DNA of 64,000 nt from Gemmatimonadota bacterium (GCA_022823145.1 JAJDXS010000029.1:124001-188000), one strand, 5' to 3'; positions 1-10,070 are shown, counted from the stretch's first letter. Translations and numbers: made by a program. Notes: generated by a model not told the origin, from the sequence alone.

Positions 1-27
1 CAGCGAGGGTCGGTACGTGCGCGTCAT
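1..27 (-). CDS. 5' end of an unidentified gene, cut by the window edge
   Basis: An ATG at 27 overlaps the stop codon of the M16 peptidase gene (ATGA), the same junction used throughout this window. Only nine codons are visible (M-T-R-T-Y-R-P-S-L), too few to identify. M16 peptidases are often encoded as tandem pairs, so a second M16-like protein is a plausible guess from context only. Confidence 0.4.
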
Positions 28-1583
28 GGCGGATCCCCGCGCACCATCGTCGCCACCGTTCGCGAACGGTCGACGAGGTATTTCACAGCGACGCGCCGCA
101 CGTCCTCCGGGGTCACCTCGCCGACCCGCCGGGACAGGCGGAAGGTCTCGCGCCAGTCGCCCAGCGCGGCCTCCGATTCGGAGAGCTGCATGGCCAGCTC
201 CAGGTTGGACGACAGCCGCCGGAACTCCCCGGCCCGCAACTGGTTCCTGATCCGTACCAGGGCGCTGGAGTCGGGTGCCGTCTCCTGGATCCTGCGGACC
301 TCGTCGTACACGGCCGCCTCGATGGCCTCGGTCGTGTGCGGTGCCTTGGGTACGGCCGCCACGGTGAACAGCCTCGGATACCGGAAACCCGGCCCCAGGT
401 AGGTGGCGACCTGGAGGGCGGACTGGTCTTCGGCGACGAGGCGCCGGTAGAGCGGCGTGGTCCGTCCGCCGCTGAGCACCGACGCGAGCATGGTGAGCGC
501 CGGCGCGTCCTCGTGGAACCCCGAGACGGTCCGCCACCCGATCATGAGGCGGGGCTCGGCGTCGTACTCCACGATGATCCGGCGTTCGCCGGCCTGGTCC
601 GGTTCGCGCGCCAGCACCGGAGGCGCGGCACGCCCCGCGGCGACGGGCCCGAAGTACTCCTCCGCCCACCGGGCCACCTCGTCCGCGTCCACGTCGCCGA
701 CGATTCCCGCGACCGCGTTGCGCGCCCCGTAGTAGTCGCGGAAGTACTGCACCGCCTGGCGCCGGGTCAGGGCGTCGAGGTCCGAGGCGTGGCCGATCAC
801 GGGAACCCCGTACGGGTGCACCTGGAACGCGGTGGCCAGGAAGGCCGTCTCGAGGAGCCCCCCGGGGCTGGTCTCGAGCCGCATGCGGCGCTCCTCCCTG
901 ACCACGTCCAGCTCCGTGAAGAACTCGCGAAAGACCGGATTCTTCATGCGGTCGGACTCCAGCGCGAACCAGAGTTCAATCCGGTTGGCCGGAAGCTCGA
1001 CGAAGTACCGTGTCGCCTCGTGCGAAGTGGTGGCGTTGAGCCCGCGCGCCCCCTCCGCGGACAGGATGCGGTCGAACTCGTTCGGGATGACGTGGGCCCT
1101 CGCCCGGTCTTCCAGCAACGAGATCCTCGAGCGCAGCCGGTTTGTCAGAGCCGTGTCGGGCTCGGGTCGCCCCATCGCGGCGACCAGCGAGTCGCGGGCC
1201 ACGTCCATCGCCTCCAGCAGCGGTCTCTCCAGCGCCCGGTCCGAAGTCCCGATCTCGTCCGAACCCTTGAAGAGCATGTGCTCCACCACATGCGCGATCC
1301 CGGTGTTGCCCAGGCGCTCGTTGACCGAGCCGACGGGGTAGTGCACCACCAGCGCGACGGTGGGCGACTGGCGGCGTTCCAGCACCAGAAACGTCATCCC
1401 GTTGTCGAGCGTGTGGCGGACGACCGGCAGTTCGGTGCCGGGGGCCGGCGCGACCGGCTGCTGGGCGGAGGCGGCGGAGCTTGCTGGGGGTGTGAGGATG
1501 GCGCCGGCCGCGAGGACGGCCAGTGCGGCGCGGGCGGGGTGGAGGCGCCGCTGCGGAGCCTGCGGGAAGGGTCTGGCCGTCAC
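24..1583 (-). CDS. M16 family zinc metallopeptidase, probably exported
   Basis: Predicted zinc peptidase of the insulinase/pitrilysin (M16) family, 519 residues. The inverted zinc motif HVVEH lies at residues 98-102 (two His ligands and the catalytic Glu), followed after an insert of about 60 residues by the conserved VVREERR helix that supplies the third ligand. An N-terminal hydrophobic segment (about residues 17-40, ending in Ala-rich sequence before AQQPVAP) looks like a signal peptide, so it should act in the periplasm. The start is a GTG at 1583 overlapping the mutM stop codon; the longer open frame upstream is mutM read in another frame. It is the penultimate visible gene of the minus-strand run that begins at 6315. 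Substrate unknown. Confidence 0.9.
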   Translation of the reverse strand: MTARPFPQAPQRRLHPARAALAVLAAGAILTPPASSAASAQQPVAPAPGTELPVVRHTLDNGMTFLVLERRQSPTVALVVHYPVGSVNERLGNTGIAHVVEHMLFKGSDEIGTSDRALERPLLEAMDVARDSLVAAMGRPEPDTALTNRLRSRISLLEDRARAHVIPNEFDRILSAEGARGLNATTSHEATRYFVELPANRIELWFALESDRMKNPVFREFFTELDVVREERRMRLETSPGGLLETAFLATAFQVHPYGVPVIGHASDLDALTRRQAVQYFRDYYGARNAVAGIVGDVDADEVARWAEEYFGPVAAGRAAPPVLAREPDQAGERRIIVEYDAEPRLMIGWRTVSGFHEDAPALTMLASVLSGGRTTPLYRRLVAEDQSALQVATYLGPGFRYPRLFTVAAVPKAPHTTEAIEAAVYDEVRRIQETAPDSSALVRIRNQLRAGEFRRLSSNLELAMQLSESEAALGDWRETFRLSRRVGEVTPEDVRRVAVKYLVDRSRTVATMVRGDPP

Positions 1584-2455
1584 GTTACGGCTCCCTGCTC
1601 GCGCGGTGCCGGCTGGCAGCGTGAGCAGACGAACGCGGAGCGGCCACCGAAGACGATGCGCCCGATGGGGGCGCGGCAGCGGAAGCACGGCAGCCCTTCG
1701 CGGCCGTAGGCGTGGAGGGCGCGGCGGAACCGCCCCTCGTTGCCGTCCGGGGCGCGGTAGTTGCGCAGCGTGGTGCCTCCCGCCTCGACCGCCCGGCGCA
1801 GAACCCGCCTGAGCGAGCGGTGCAGTCGGGCCCCCGCGCGGTCGCCGACCGCGTTGGCGGGCGTGCGCGGGTGGATGCGCGCGAACCACAGCGCCTCGAC
1901 GGCGTAGATGTTGCCCACGCCGGCGATCCTGCGCTGGTCGAGCAGCAGCGAACGCACCGGGGACCTGGAGCGCGCGAGGATCCCCCGCAGCCGCGCCCCG
2001 GTGAAGGACCGGGCGAGTGGTTCCGGTCCGAGCCGGCGCGACCAGCGCATCCATTCCGCCCCCGGGACATGGGTGAGCAGCCCGAACCTGCGCACGTCGT
2101 CGTAGGTCAGCGAGCCGCCGTCGCGCAACCGGAAGAGGACGGCGGGGTGTGTGGATGCGGACGCGGGACCGGCGCCGGATCCGGGCACCAGGCGGCCCGT
2201 CATCCCCAGGTTGACCACGACGCGGTCGACGGCGCGGCCCACGGTCGCCCCGGACGGGTCTTCGAGTGCGAGGACGACGTTCTTGCCACGCCTCCCGGTC
2301 GCGCCGAAACGCTTTCCCGCCACTGCCGCCGCAAAGCGGGAGGGCGTACCGCTCACCACGTCTTCGCGCAGCACGGTGACCGCGCTGACGACCCTCCCGG
2401 GCAGAACCCTGTTCAGCCCCCGCGCAATGGTCTCGGCCTCGGGGAGCTCGGGCAC
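1580..2455 (-). CDS. mutM: Formamidopyrimidine-DNA glycosylase (Fpg/MutM)
   Basis: Base-excision repair glycosylase/AP lyase that removes oxidised purines such as 8-oxoguanine from DNA. The protein begins MPELPE, supplying the catalytic Pro2 and Glu3, with the conserved Lys near residue 58 (GRRGKN). A C-terminal zinc finger of the form C-x2-C-x16-C-x2-C closes the protein, and the void-filling and DNA-binding helices are present. At 291 residues it is slightly longer than the usual 270. It follows the YbjQ gene by four bases and shares a 4-base overlap with the M16 gene. The MPELPE start is fixed because Pro must be exposed as the N-terminal residue after Met removal. Confidence 0.97.
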   Translation of the reverse strand: MPELPEAETIARGLNRVLPGRVVSAVTVLREDVVSGTPSRFAAAVAGKRFGATGRRGKNVVLALEDPSGATVGRAVDRVVVNLGMTGRLVPGSGAGPASASTHPAVLFRLRDGGSLTYDDVRRFGLLTHVPGAEWMRWSRRLGPEPLARSFTGARLRGILARSRSPVRSLLLDQRRIAGVGNIYAVEALWFARIHPRTPANAVGDRAGARLHRSLRRVLRRAVEAGGTTLRNYRAPDGNEGRFRRALHAYGREGLPCFRCRAPIGRIVFGGRSAFVCSRCQPAPREQGAVT

Positions 2456-2459
2456 GCCA

Positions 2460-2780
2460 CTACTCCAGCGCGACCGCGGTGCCGCTCGACGAGACCATGA
2501 GCATCCCGTTCGACGTGCCCAGCACCTCGTAGTCGAGATCCACGCCGATCACCGCGTCGGCACCGCGGGAACGCGCCTGCGAGGCCATCTCGCGGAGCGC
2601 CCCCTCGCGGGCCGTCCTGAGCGCGTCCTCGTACGCTCCCGAGCGGCCCCCCACGATGTCGCGGATGCTGGCCATGATGTCCTTGAAGACGTTGGCGCCG
2701 ATGATCGTCTCCCCGGTCACGATCCCGAGGTACTCCCTGATGCGCTCTCCCTGCAGTGTGGGTGTGGTTGTGATGATCAA
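2460..2780 (-). CDS. YbjQ/UPF0145 family protein
   Basis: Small cytoplasmic protein of the YbjQ (UPF0145) family, predicted to form oligomers; function not established. The core reads [11 protein letters not shown], then [20 protein letters not shown], ending [14 protein letters not shown], collinear with E. coli YbjQ (107 residues). I chose the TTG at 2780 (M-I-I-T-T-T-P-T-L): it gives 106 residues, matches the family N-terminus, and has a GGAGGG ribosome site about 7 bases upstream. An ATG at 2795 would add five residues (MEGTT) and would place that ribosome site inside the coding region. It lies between purD and mutM in the same run. Confidence 0.88.
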   Translation of the reverse strand: MIITTTPTLQGERIREYLGIVTGETIIGANVFKDIMASIRDIVGGRSGAYEDALRTAREGALREMASQARSRGADAVIGVDLDYEVLGTSNGMLMVSSSGTAVALE

Positions 2781-2828
2781 GGTCGTTCCCTCCATGTGCT
2801 ATCGTTTTGATATTGGCCGGACGCGCTC

Positions 2829-4097
2829 TCAGCTTCGGCGTTCGGCCTCGCGCCACCCGATGTCCCTTCGATAATACCTGCCTTCGAAGGTGATCGCCTC
2901 CGCGACCGCGCGGCTCACCGTCCGGGCGCGCTCGAAGTCGCGGTCGAGAGCGGTGACCGCGAGCACGCGGCCTCCCGACGCGACCAGGCGGCCGGACCGG
3001 CGCGCGGTGCCGGCGTGGAAGACCTCGGCGCCCCGCGGCAGGGGCGGGATGTCGATGGCGGCCCCCTTGTCGTAGCTCCCCGGATAGCCGGAGGCCGCCA
3101 GGACGGTCGTGACCGCGGCCGCGTCGGCGAAGACGGGTTCATGGTCCGCCAGGCCCGATCCCTCGGCGACGGCCATCATCGGCTCGAGGAGCGACGAGGC
3201 TAGCAGCGGCAGCACCGCCTGCGTCTCCGGATCGCCGAAGCGGCAGTTGAACTCGACCACCTTCGGTCCCTCCCCGGTGATCATCAGCCCGGCGTAGAGG
3301 AGGCCGCTGAAGCGGTTGCCGCCCTCGGCCAGCGCCGTGAGCACGGGCGCGACGATCCTGTCGCCCACCTCTCCGATCAGCGCGTCGGTCACGAATCCCA
3401 CCGGCGCATAGGCCCCCATGCCGCCGGTGTTGGGTCCGGTGTCCCCCTCGCCGATCCGCTTATGGTCCTGCGACGACAGGAGCGGCACGAACTCTTCCCC
3501 GTCGGCGAGACAGAACACGGAGAGCTCCTCGCCCTCCATGTACTCCTCGATCACCACCTCGCGGCCCGCCTCGCCGAACGACCCCGAAAGCATGTCGCGC
3601 GCGGCCGTCACGGCCTCCTCCACGGTGCCGCACACGATCGCGCCCTTGCCCGCGGCCAGACCCGACGCCTTGACGACCACCGGCGCACCAACCGACTCGA
3701 TGAAGGCCGCTGCCCGGTCGGCGTCGGTATGCACCTCGTAGGCGGCGGTGGGCACACCCGCGCCCGCCATCAGATCCTTGGCGAACGCCTTGCTGGACTC
3801 GATCCGGGCCGCTCCCGCCGAGGGCCCGAAGACGGGGACGCCGGAGCGCTTCATCCGATCCGCAAGGCCCGCGGCCAGGGGTGTTTCGGGGCCCACGACG
3901 GCCAGGTCGATCCGGTTGGCGGCCGCCCATCCCGCCAGCGCCACCACATCCGTGGGCGCAATGTCGACCGCGGCGCAATGAGGCGCCATCCCGCCGTTGG
4001 GGCGAGTCGCGTAGAAGGCGGTCCCGGGCGCGTCCCGGCGCAGCTTCCACAGCAGCGTGTGTTCACGCCCACCGTTTCCGACGATCAGGATCCGCAT
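2829..4097 (-). CDS. purD: Phosphoribosylamine-glycine ligase (GARS)
   Basis: Catalyses the second step of de novo purine synthesis, joining glycine to 5-phosphoribosylamine with ATP to give GAR. It is a 422-residue ATP-grasp enzyme: N-terminal MRILIVGNGGREH nucleotide-like fold, an ATP-grasp core with VVVKASGLAAGKG and EEYMEGEELSVF, the metal and substrate loop EFNCRFGDPETQ, and the usual C-terminal GARS domain. Length is normal for the family. It starts five bases after the M48 gene. The other purine genes are not in the window, so purD is detached from a pur operon here. Confidence 0.97.
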   Translation of the reverse strand: MRILIVGNGGREHTLLWKLRRDAPGTAFYATRPNGGMAPHCAAVDIAPTDVVALAGWAAANRIDLAVVGPETPLAAGLADRMKRSGVPVFGPSAGAARIESSKAFAKDLMAGAGVPTAAYEVHTDADRAAAFIESVGAPVVVKASGLAAGKGAIVCGTVEEAVTAARDMLSGSFGEAGREVVIEEYMEGEELSVFCLADGEEFVPLLSSQDHKRIGEGDTGPNTGGMGAYAPVGFVTDALIGEVGDRIVAPVLTALAEGGNRFSGLLYAGLMITGEGPKVVEFNCRFGDPETQAVLPLLASSLLEPMMAVAEGSGLADHEPVFADAAAVTTVLAASGYPGSYDKGAAIDIPPLPRGAEVFHAGTARRSGRLVASGGRVLAVTALDRDFERARTVSRAVAEAITFEGRYYRRDIGWREAERRS

Positions 4098-4102
4098 GCC
4101 CG

Positions 4103-5131
4103 TCAGGGCTGCTTTCTGAAGGAATCCCAGAAGCTCTCACCGGCACGTCTGGCGGCCCCGGCCATCTGCCCGAGCATTTCCCTGGCGCCGGTCTTGTAGC
4201 TGTCGGCGGCCTCGGCCAGGTCCTCGGCGTAGGCGGGATCGGGGTCGCCCCGCCGCTGGTATTCGCCGCGCAGGATCCGGTCGTAATCGCCCGTCTCGAT
4301 CCAGCCCCGGAGTTCCGATACGCGCAGGACCCAGAAGGGGTGCGACTGGCCAAGCAGATTCAGGACCTTGAAGACCTGGTCGGCCATGTCGCCGGACTGG
4401 CGGTAGTCTTCCGCCTGCCGGATGAACTCGGGCAGCGACGTCTCCTCGTCCCGCCCGCCGCCGGCCATCTTCAACATGGAGCCCATGACCTCGTCGGGCT
4501 CCTGGATCGCGAGAAGCCCCGCCCGGTCCGACGAGAGCTCGCTCTTCCTCGACCATTCGAGGAGCGCGATGAGGATCGCCCGGGCCGCGAGCCCCACCAG
4601 CGGAAAGCCCAGCTTGGCGAGCTCGGTGAGCAGAACTGTCATGGTCCTGTAGAGGACGTGGTCGCTCATCACATGGCCGACTTCGTGGCCCATCACGTAC
4701 GACACCTGCCGGTCGGTGAGAAGCTCCAGGGTGCCGGAGTTGAGGATGATGAAGGGCTGCTTCATCCCGTATGCGCCCGCGTTGACGACCGGGTTCTGGG
4801 AGACGAACAGGGGGTAGCGCTCGGGGGCGTCCAGCGTGGTGCAGACCTCGCAGTACAGGTCCCAGAGGTGAGGAAACTGGTTCGGTCCCACACGTACCGC
4901 GTTGGCCTGGAAGGCGAGCCGCACCGGCTTCTCGCCGAAGATCCCGAAGAGGGTGCGCAGCACCTGGTCGAAGCCGGGCAGCTTGCGCAGGGCGGCCAGG
5001 GCGGCCCGGTCCGCGCTGTGCTCCCACGATCGCGACGAGATGCCGCTGAGGATGCGGGTGGCGCGGGGTTCGCCGTTGGCGCCGGTGTCGTCTCCGTGGC
5101 CGTATGAAGTGTCGAAATCGTCGTAGTTCAT
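4103..5131 (-). CDS. M48 family zinc metallopeptidase
   Basis: Predicted M48 (Ste24/HtpX-type) peptidase of 342 residues. The zinc motif HEVGH is at 149-153 and the downstream ligand Glu is at about 198 (SELSSDRAG). One hydrophobic stretch near residues 170-192 may touch the membrane; no signal peptide is visible, and the protein is not as membrane-rich as HtpX. The C-terminal 120 residues are charged and helical. The ATG at 5131 overlaps the upstream gene's stop codon (ATGA); the longer open frame is a shadow of that gene. Substrate unknown; stress-related membrane-protein turnover is the usual role of the clan. Confidence 0.9.
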   Translation of the reverse strand: MNYDDFDTSYGHGDDTGANGEPRATRILSGISSRSWEHSADRAALAALRKLPGFDQVLRTLFGIFGEKPVRLAFQANAVRVGPNQFPHLWDLYCEVCTTLDAPERYPLFVSQNPVVNAGAYGMKQPFIILNSGTLELLTDRQVSYVMGHEVGHVMSDHVLYRTMTVLLTELAKLGFPLVGLAARAILIALLEWSRKSELSSDRAGLLAIQEPDEVMGSMLKMAGGGRDEETSLPEFIRQAEDYRQSGDMADQVFKVLNLLGQSHPFWVLRVSELRGWIETGDYDRILRGEYQRRGDPDPAYAEDLAEAADSYKTGAREMLGQMAGAARRAGESFWDSFRKQP

Positions 5132-6315
5132 CGTTGGATGTGTCCTGTACCATGGTTGTCGAGGGCGCGTTCCAGGTCTTCGACGAGATCCCGCGCGTCT
5201 TCGATCCCCGCCGAGAGCCTGACCAGTCCGGCGGTGATGCCCAGGCGCAGGCGGGCCGCCTCCGGGACCGACGCGTGGGTCATTACGGCGGGGACGCAGA
5301 TCATGGATTCCACGCCGCCCAGACTCTCCGCGAGGCGGAAGAGGGTGGTGCCCTCGGCGAGGCGCTTCGCGTCCGCATGCGAAAGCTCCGCCGAGAGCAT
5401 GCCGGAGAACCCGCGCATCTGGCGCCGGGCCAGATCGTGTTGGGGATGGGCCGGCAGCCCGGGGTAGTGGACGGCCCGCACCGCCGGGTGGGACTGGAGG
5501 AACCGGGCGACCTGCATCCCGTTCTCGTTGTGGCGGTCCATGCGCAGGTGCAGCGTCCTGGTGCCGCGCAGCGTGAGCCATGAATCGAGCGGTCCGGGCA
5601 GCGGGCCGGTGGACTTGCGCACGAAGTGAAGGTCTTCGGCCAGGGCGTCGTCGTCCACCACGAGGATGCCTCCGAGGAGATCCGAGTGTCCGGCCAGGTA
5701 CTTGGTGGTCGAGTGCACCACGACATCGGCGCCCAGCGCGAGCGGCTTCTGGTTGAAGGGTGACGCGAAGGTGCTGTCCACGCAGACGAGCGCACCGTGC
5801 GCCCGGCCCAGCTCCGCGACCGCCCCGATGTCGGCGATGCGCATCAGCGGGTTGGACGGAGTCTCGAGATGGATGAGCCGGGTGTCCGGACGCAGGGCGG
5901 CCCGGATGGCGCCCGTGTCACGGGTGTCGACCAGCGTCACGTCGATGCCCACGCGGTCGAAGACCTGCGTGAACATCCGCGTGGTACCGCCGTAGGTATT
6001 CTCCTCGCTCACGATGTGGGCACCCGGCGCGACGGTCTTGGCGAGGCACTCGATCGCGGCGAGGCCGCTCGAGAAGGCGACGCCGTGCCGTCCGCCCTCG
6101 AGCGCCGCGATGTTGGCTTCGCAGGCTTCACGGGTGGGGTTCTGGAGCCGCGCGTATTCGTAGCCGCGGTGGCGCCCCAGCCCGTCCTGCACATACGTCG
6201 AGGTCTGGAACACCGGCGTCGTTATCGCCCCGGTGACCGGTTCCGGAGACTGTCCGGCATGCACGCAGCGGGTGTCGAAACGTTGGGTATCCAATCGTCT
6301 TGGCGGTTCGGACAA
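5128..6315 (-). CDS. metB: Cystathionine gamma-synthase/lyase family PLP enzyme
   Basis: Cys/Met-metabolism PLP enzyme, 395 residues. The PLP lysine is K205 in HSTTKYLAGH; FSSGLAA and ENTYGGT line the cofactor pocket, and LETPSNP is the usual strand. Family members act as cystathionine gamma-synthase, gamma-lyase or O-acylhomoserine sulfhydrylase; sequence alone does not separate these and no met neighbour helps, so the symbol is a best guess. The start is TTG at 6315, supported by an AGGGAG ribosome site 7 bases upstream and the in-frame conserved N-terminus (RFDTRCVHAGQ). It heads the minus-strand run and is divergent from glmM, with about 60 bases between them. Confidence 0.88.
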   Translation of the reverse strand: MSEPPRRLDTQRFDTRCVHAGQSPEPVTGAITTPVFQTSTYVQDGLGRHRGYEYARLQNPTREACEANIAALEGGRHGVAFSSGLAAIECLAKTVAPGAHIVSEENTYGGTTRMFTQVFDRVGIDVTLVDTRDTGAIRAALRPDTRLIHLETPSNPLMRIADIGAVAELGRAHGALVCVDSTFASPFNQKPLALGADVVVHSTTKYLAGHSDLLGGILVVDDDALAEDLHFVRKSTGPLPGPLDSWLTLRGTRTLHLRMDRHNENGMQVARFLQSHPAVRAVHYPGLPAHPQHDLARRQMRGFSGMLSAELSHADAKRLAEGTTLFRLAESLGGVESMICVPAVMTHASVPEAARLRLGITAGLVRLSAGIEDARDLVEDLERALDNHGTGHIQR

Positions 6316-6374
6316 CGGATTCTCCCTGAATCCGGGGCTCCAATGGCGTCTGCCAATATACGCTAATTTCCCGC

Positions 6375-7769
6375 ATGCCCATTCTCCTGCCCGACGACCT
6401 GATGGTCAGCGTATCCGGGTTCCGCGGCCGCGTGGGCGGCGCGCTCACGCCGGAGCTGGTCGCGGGACTTGCCGCGTGCTACGGGGCCTTCCTGCGGGAA
6501 GAGGGAGACGAGGGGCCGGTCGTGGTGGGTCGCGATTCGCGGACCTCGGGGCCGATGCTGATGCGCGCGGCCGTGGCCGGGCTGCTGTCGGTGGGGTGCC
6601 GGGTGGTGGAGCTCGGGGTCGTGCCGACGCCGACTCTGATGCTGGCCGTGCGGGAAGGGGACGCCGCTGGGGGGCTGGGCGTGACCGCGAGCCACAACCC
6701 CGCCGAGTGGAATGCGCTGAAGTTCGCGGTAAGGGGGGGGACGTTCCTTCCGCCAGCCCGCATGAGGCGTTTCCAGGCGCGGGTGCGGGAGCGGGAACCG
6801 GGGCGCGCACTCTGGCACGCGATCCCGCGTGTGGAGCGGGACGGGGGCGCGGTGGAGCGTCACATCGAGGGGATCCTGAACCTGTCTCTGCTCGATACCC
6901 GACAGATCCTCAGCGAAGGGATGCACGTTGCGCTCGACTGCGGCAACGGGGCAGGTGGTGTGATCATGCCGGAGCTGCTCTCGCGGCTGGGATGCGAGGT
7001 CAGCGCCATCGGGACCGAGGCGAACGGACGGTTCCACCGGAATCCCGAGCCCGTTGCGGCCAGTCTGGCTGCGCTGGGGGAGCTTGTGCGCGAGTCGGGG
7101 GCGCGGATCGGGCTGGCGGTCGATCCGGACGTGGACCGGTTGTCGCTGGTGGACGACGAGGGACGGGCCCTGGGCGAGGACCTGACGCTGGCGCTGGCGG
7201 CCGACGTGGTGCTCTCGCGGCGGCCCGGGAGCGTCGTCACCAACCTCTCGACGAGCCGGGTCGTGGACGATGTGGCGGAGAGCCACGGTTGTCCGGCGAT
7301 CAGGGCGCCGGTCGGGGAGATCAACGTCGTGGAGCGGATGATCGCCGAGGATGCGGTGGTGGGGGGCGAAGGAAACGGGGGGGTGATCCTGCCGGAGCTG
7401 CATCACACGCGCGACGCGCCGGTGGGTGCCGCGCTGCTGCTTCAGTTTCTGGCCGACGAGCCGGGAGTGCCGCTTTCGGTGCGCGTGGGGCGCCTGCCTG
7501 CCTACCGGATCGTTAAGGAAAAGGTGTCGTTTCCACGGGAGCTGCTCGCCGATGCCTTCGAGGCCCTGGGGCGGGTGCTGCCCGGCGGGGTCCGTGAAGA
7601 GAGCGACGGCCTGCGGATCGAGTGGCGGTCGCGGCGGTGCTGGCTGCATGTGCGGCCTTCCGGAACGGAGCCGGTTGTGCGGCTCATCGCCGAGGCGGGT
7701 GGAGCGGCGGAGGCGCAGTCGCTTGCGGACCGGGCCCGGGCAGTGCTCGCGGGGGTGGCCGGCGGCTGA
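6375..7769 (+). CDS. glmM: Phosphoglucosamine mutase-type phosphohexomutase
   Basis: Alpha-D-phosphohexomutase of 464 residues that should convert glucosamine-6-phosphate to glucosamine-1-phosphate for UDP-GlcNAc synthesis. The phosphoserine loop TASHNP has Ser at 106, the magnesium loop is DPDVDR, the sugar loop is GEGNGG, and the phosphate-binding loop is RPSGTEP near the C-terminus. Phosphomannomutase and phosphoglucomutase share these motifs; I prefer GlmM because glmS follows with a one-base overlap (TGATG), giving consecutive steps of one pathway. Divergent from the cystathionine enzyme. Confidence 0.88.
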   Translation: MPILLPDDLMVSVSGFRGRVGGALTPELVAGLAACYGAFLREEGDEGPVVVGRDSRTSGPMLMRAAVAGLLSVGCRVVELGVVPTPTLMLAVREGDAAGGLGVTASHNPAEWNALKFAVRGGTFLPPARMRRFQARVREREPGRALWHAIPRVERDGGAVERHIEGILNLSLLDTRQILSEGMHVALDCGNGAGGVIMPELLSRLGCEVSAIGTEANGRFHRNPEPVAASLAALGELVRESGARIGLAVDPDVDRLSLVDDEGRALGEDLTLALAADVVLSRRPGSVVTNLSTSRVVDDVAESHGCPAIRAPVGEINVVERMIAEDAVVGGEGNGGVILPELHHTRDAPVGAALLLQFLADEPGVPLSVRVGRLPAYRIVKEKVSFPRELLADAFEALGRVLPGGVREESDGLRIEWRSRRCWLHVRPSGTEPVVRLIAEAGGAAEAQSLADRARAVLAGVAGG

Positions 7770-9604
7770 TGTGCGGGATCATCGGGTATGTGGGGCCCCG
7801 GCCAGCGGGTCCAATCCTCCTGGAGGGCCTGAAGCGGCTGGAGTACCGCGGATACGACTCGGCGGGGCTCGCGGTCCTCGCGAATGGTGGACTGGCGGTC
7901 GAGAAGCGGCCGGGGAAGATCGCCGAGCTGGAGGACGCGCTCGACGGCCGGCTGCCGGTGGGGAGCTGCGGGATCGCGCATACGAGGTGGGCGACGCACG
8001 GTCCGCCGAACCGGGTGAACGCGCACCCCCAGCTGTCGGCCGACGGGGACATCGCGCTGGTGCACAACGGGATCGTCGAGAGCGCGGCCCGCCAGCGGCC
8101 CCGGCTGCGCGAGCTGGGCTTCGAGTTCCGGAGCGAGACCGACACCGAGGTCCTGGTACACCTGATCGACCTGGCCTTCCGGGACTGCGAGGCGCTGGAG
8201 GACGCGGTCGCCGGCGCGCTCGCCCAGATCGAGGGGACCTACGGGATCGCGGTCGTGAGTTCACGCGACCCCGGCAAGATCGTCGTGGCGCGGCACGGCA
8301 GCCCGGTCCTGTTGGGCATCGGTCGGAACGACGAGCTCTTCGTCGCCTCGGACGCGGCCGCGGTGGTGGCGCACACCCGGAAGGTGGTGCGGCTGCGGGA
8401 CGGCGACTCGGCGGTCCTGACCCGGGAGGGATACCGGACCTTCGACCCGGCGCGGCGGGCGGTGCGGCGCGGTTCCCAGACCGTCGACTGGGACGTGCGC
8501 AAGATCGGCAAGGGCGGCTACGACCACTACATGTACAAGGAGATCCGCGAGCAGCCCTCCTCCCTGCGGGACGTGATGCGGGGACGGCTCCTCGAGGACG
8601 AGGGGATGTCGCGGCTGGGCGGGATCACGGTGTCCGACCCGGACCTCCAGGCGGTCGACAGGATCGTGATCACGGCGTGCGGCACCAGCTGGCACGCGGG
8701 GCTGATCGGGGGGCGCATGATCGAGGACATGGCGCGGATCCCGGTCACCGTCGAGTACGCGTCGGAGTTCCGCTACCGCAATCCCGTCCTGTCCCCGGGA
8801 ACGCTGGTGATGGGGATCAGCCAGTCGGGGGAGACGGCGGACACGCTGGCCGCGCTCAGGGAGGCCAGGCGTCGCGGCTGCCGGATCATGGGGATCGTGA
8901 ACGTGGTGGGCTCGAGCATCGCCCTGGAGACGGACTTCGGGGTCTATCTGCACGCCGGGCCCGAGATCGGGGTGGCGTCCACGAAGGCGTTCTCGAGCCA
9001 GGTGGTGGCGCTGGCGCTGGTCACTCTGTACCTGGCGCGCCGCCGGAACATGTCGCTGCCGGAGGGTCGCCGGCTGGTGCGCGCGCTCGAGGCGCTGCCG
9101 GACCAGGTGGAGGAGGTGCTGGACGCCGACGACCGGGTGGCGGAGTTGGCGCGGAAGTACGGGGACGCGCCGAACTTCCTCTATCTGGGGCGCGGTTACC
9201 AGTTTCCGGTGGCCCTCGAGGGTGCGTTGAAGTTGAAGGAGGTAAGTTACATCCATGCAGAGGGTTATCCTGCCGCGGAAATGAAACACGGTCCGATCGC
9301 GCTGATCGACGAGAACATGCCCGTCGTGGTGCTCGCGCCCCGTGACGTGGTGTACCCGAAGACGCTGTCGAATATCGAGGAGGTGCGCGCCAGGCGCGGC
9401 CGCGTGATCGCCGTTGTCAACGACCGCAACAGCGAGGTGGTCGACCTCGTGGACGACGTGATCCTGGTCCCCCGCACGATCCCGGCGCTGATGCCCGTGC
9501 TGACGACCGTGCCGCTCCAGTTGCTCGCCTACCACATCGCGGTGATGCGCGGCTGCGATGTGGACCAGCCCCGCAACCTCGCCAAATCGGTGACGGTGGA
9601 GTGA
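7769..9604 (+). CDS. glmS: Glutamine-fructose-6-phosphate aminotransferase (isomerising)
   Basis: Makes glucosamine-6-phosphate from fructose-6-phosphate and glutamine, the committed step to peptidoglycan and lipid A amino sugars. 611 residues: an N-terminal glutamine amidotransferase domain with nucleophile Cys2 (MCGIIGYVG), then two SIS sugar-isomerase domains ([29 protein letters not shown]) and the canonical [14 protein letters not shown]-terminus. The ATG at 7769 is fixed by the need for Cys at position 2, and overlaps the glmM stop by one base. No ribozyme-like leader is possible here because the gene abuts glmM. Confidence 0.97.
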   Translation: MCGIIGYVGPRPAGPILLEGLKRLEYRGYDSAGLAVLANGGLAVEKRPGKIAELEDALDGRLPVGSCGIAHTRWATHGPPNRVNAHPQLSADGDIALVHNGIVESAARQRPRLRELGFEFRSETDTEVLVHLIDLAFRDCEALEDAVAGALAQIEGTYGIAVVSSRDPGKIVVARHGSPVLLGIGRNDELFVASDAAAVVAHTRKVVRLRDGDSAVLTREGYRTFDPARRAVRRGSQTVDWDVRKIGKGGYDHYMYKEIREQPSSLRDVMRGRLLEDEGMSRLGGITVSDPDLQAVDRIVITACGTSWHAGLIGGRMIEDMARIPVTVEYASEFRYRNPVLSPGTLVMGISQSGETADTLAALREARRRGCRIMGIVNVVGSSIALETDFGVYLHAGPEIGVASTKAFSSQVVALALVTLYLARRRNMSLPEGRRLVRALEALPDQVEEVLDADDRVAELARKYGDAPNFLYLGRGYQFPVALEGALKLKEVSYIHAEGYPAAEMKHGPIALIDENMPVVVLAPRDVVYPKTLSNIEEVRARRGRVIAVVNDRNSEVVDLVDDVILVPRTIPALMPVLTTVPLQLLAYHIAVMRGCDVDQPRNLAKSVTVE

Positions 9605-9611
9605 CGGGGCG

Positions 9612-10070
9612 GTGAGGGTCGTGGTGCAGCGGGTCGCCGAGGCTTCGGTGACGGTGGAGGGCGAGGTCGTGGGCGAGATCGGACCCGGGTTGCTCGTGCT
9701 GGCCGGGTTCGTGCCGGGGGACGACCGGGGCGTCACCTCCTGGATGGCGGAGAAGCTGGTCAACCTGCGGATCTTCGCCGACGGGGAGGGACGGATGAAC
9801 AGGTCGCTCGCCGATGTCGGGGGCGAGGTGCTGGCGGTGAGTCAGTTCACGCTGTACGGAGATGCGCGGAAGGGGCGGCGGCCGTCGTTCGTGCGCGCGG
9901 CGCGGCCCGAGATCGCGATTCCGCTCTATGAGGGCTTCGTGGCAGAGCTGGAGACGCGGTTGCCGGGACGCGTGCGGTGTGGGCGCTTCGGGGCGGAGAT
10001 GCGGGTGGCGCTGGTGAACGACGGCCCGGTGACGCTGGTGGTCGAGCGGCAGGGGGACGCGGCATCATGA
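9612..10070 (+). CDS. dtd: D-aminoacyl-tRNA deacylase
   Basis: Proofreading enzyme that hydrolyses D-amino acids, and glycine mischarged on tRNA-Ala, from tRNA. 152 residues with the family motifs SQFTLYGD and NDGPVT, the latter carrying the Gly-cisPro element that excludes L-amino acids. The start is GTG at 9612 (MRVVVQRV), 7 bases after glmS. The stop overlaps the maf start (ATGA). Length is normal for the bacterial DTD family. Confidence 0.95.
   Translation: MRVVVQRVAEASVTVEGEVVGEIGPGLLVLAGFVPGDDRGVTSWMAEKLVNLRIFADGEGRMNRSLADVGGEVLAVSQFTLYGDARKGRRPSFVRAARPEIAIPLYEGFVAELETRLPGRVRCGRFGAEMRVALVNDGPVTLVVERQGDAAS

Noticed and set aside
7750-7790. glmS ribozyme
   Set aside because: glmS overlaps glmM by one base, so there is no leader to hold it.
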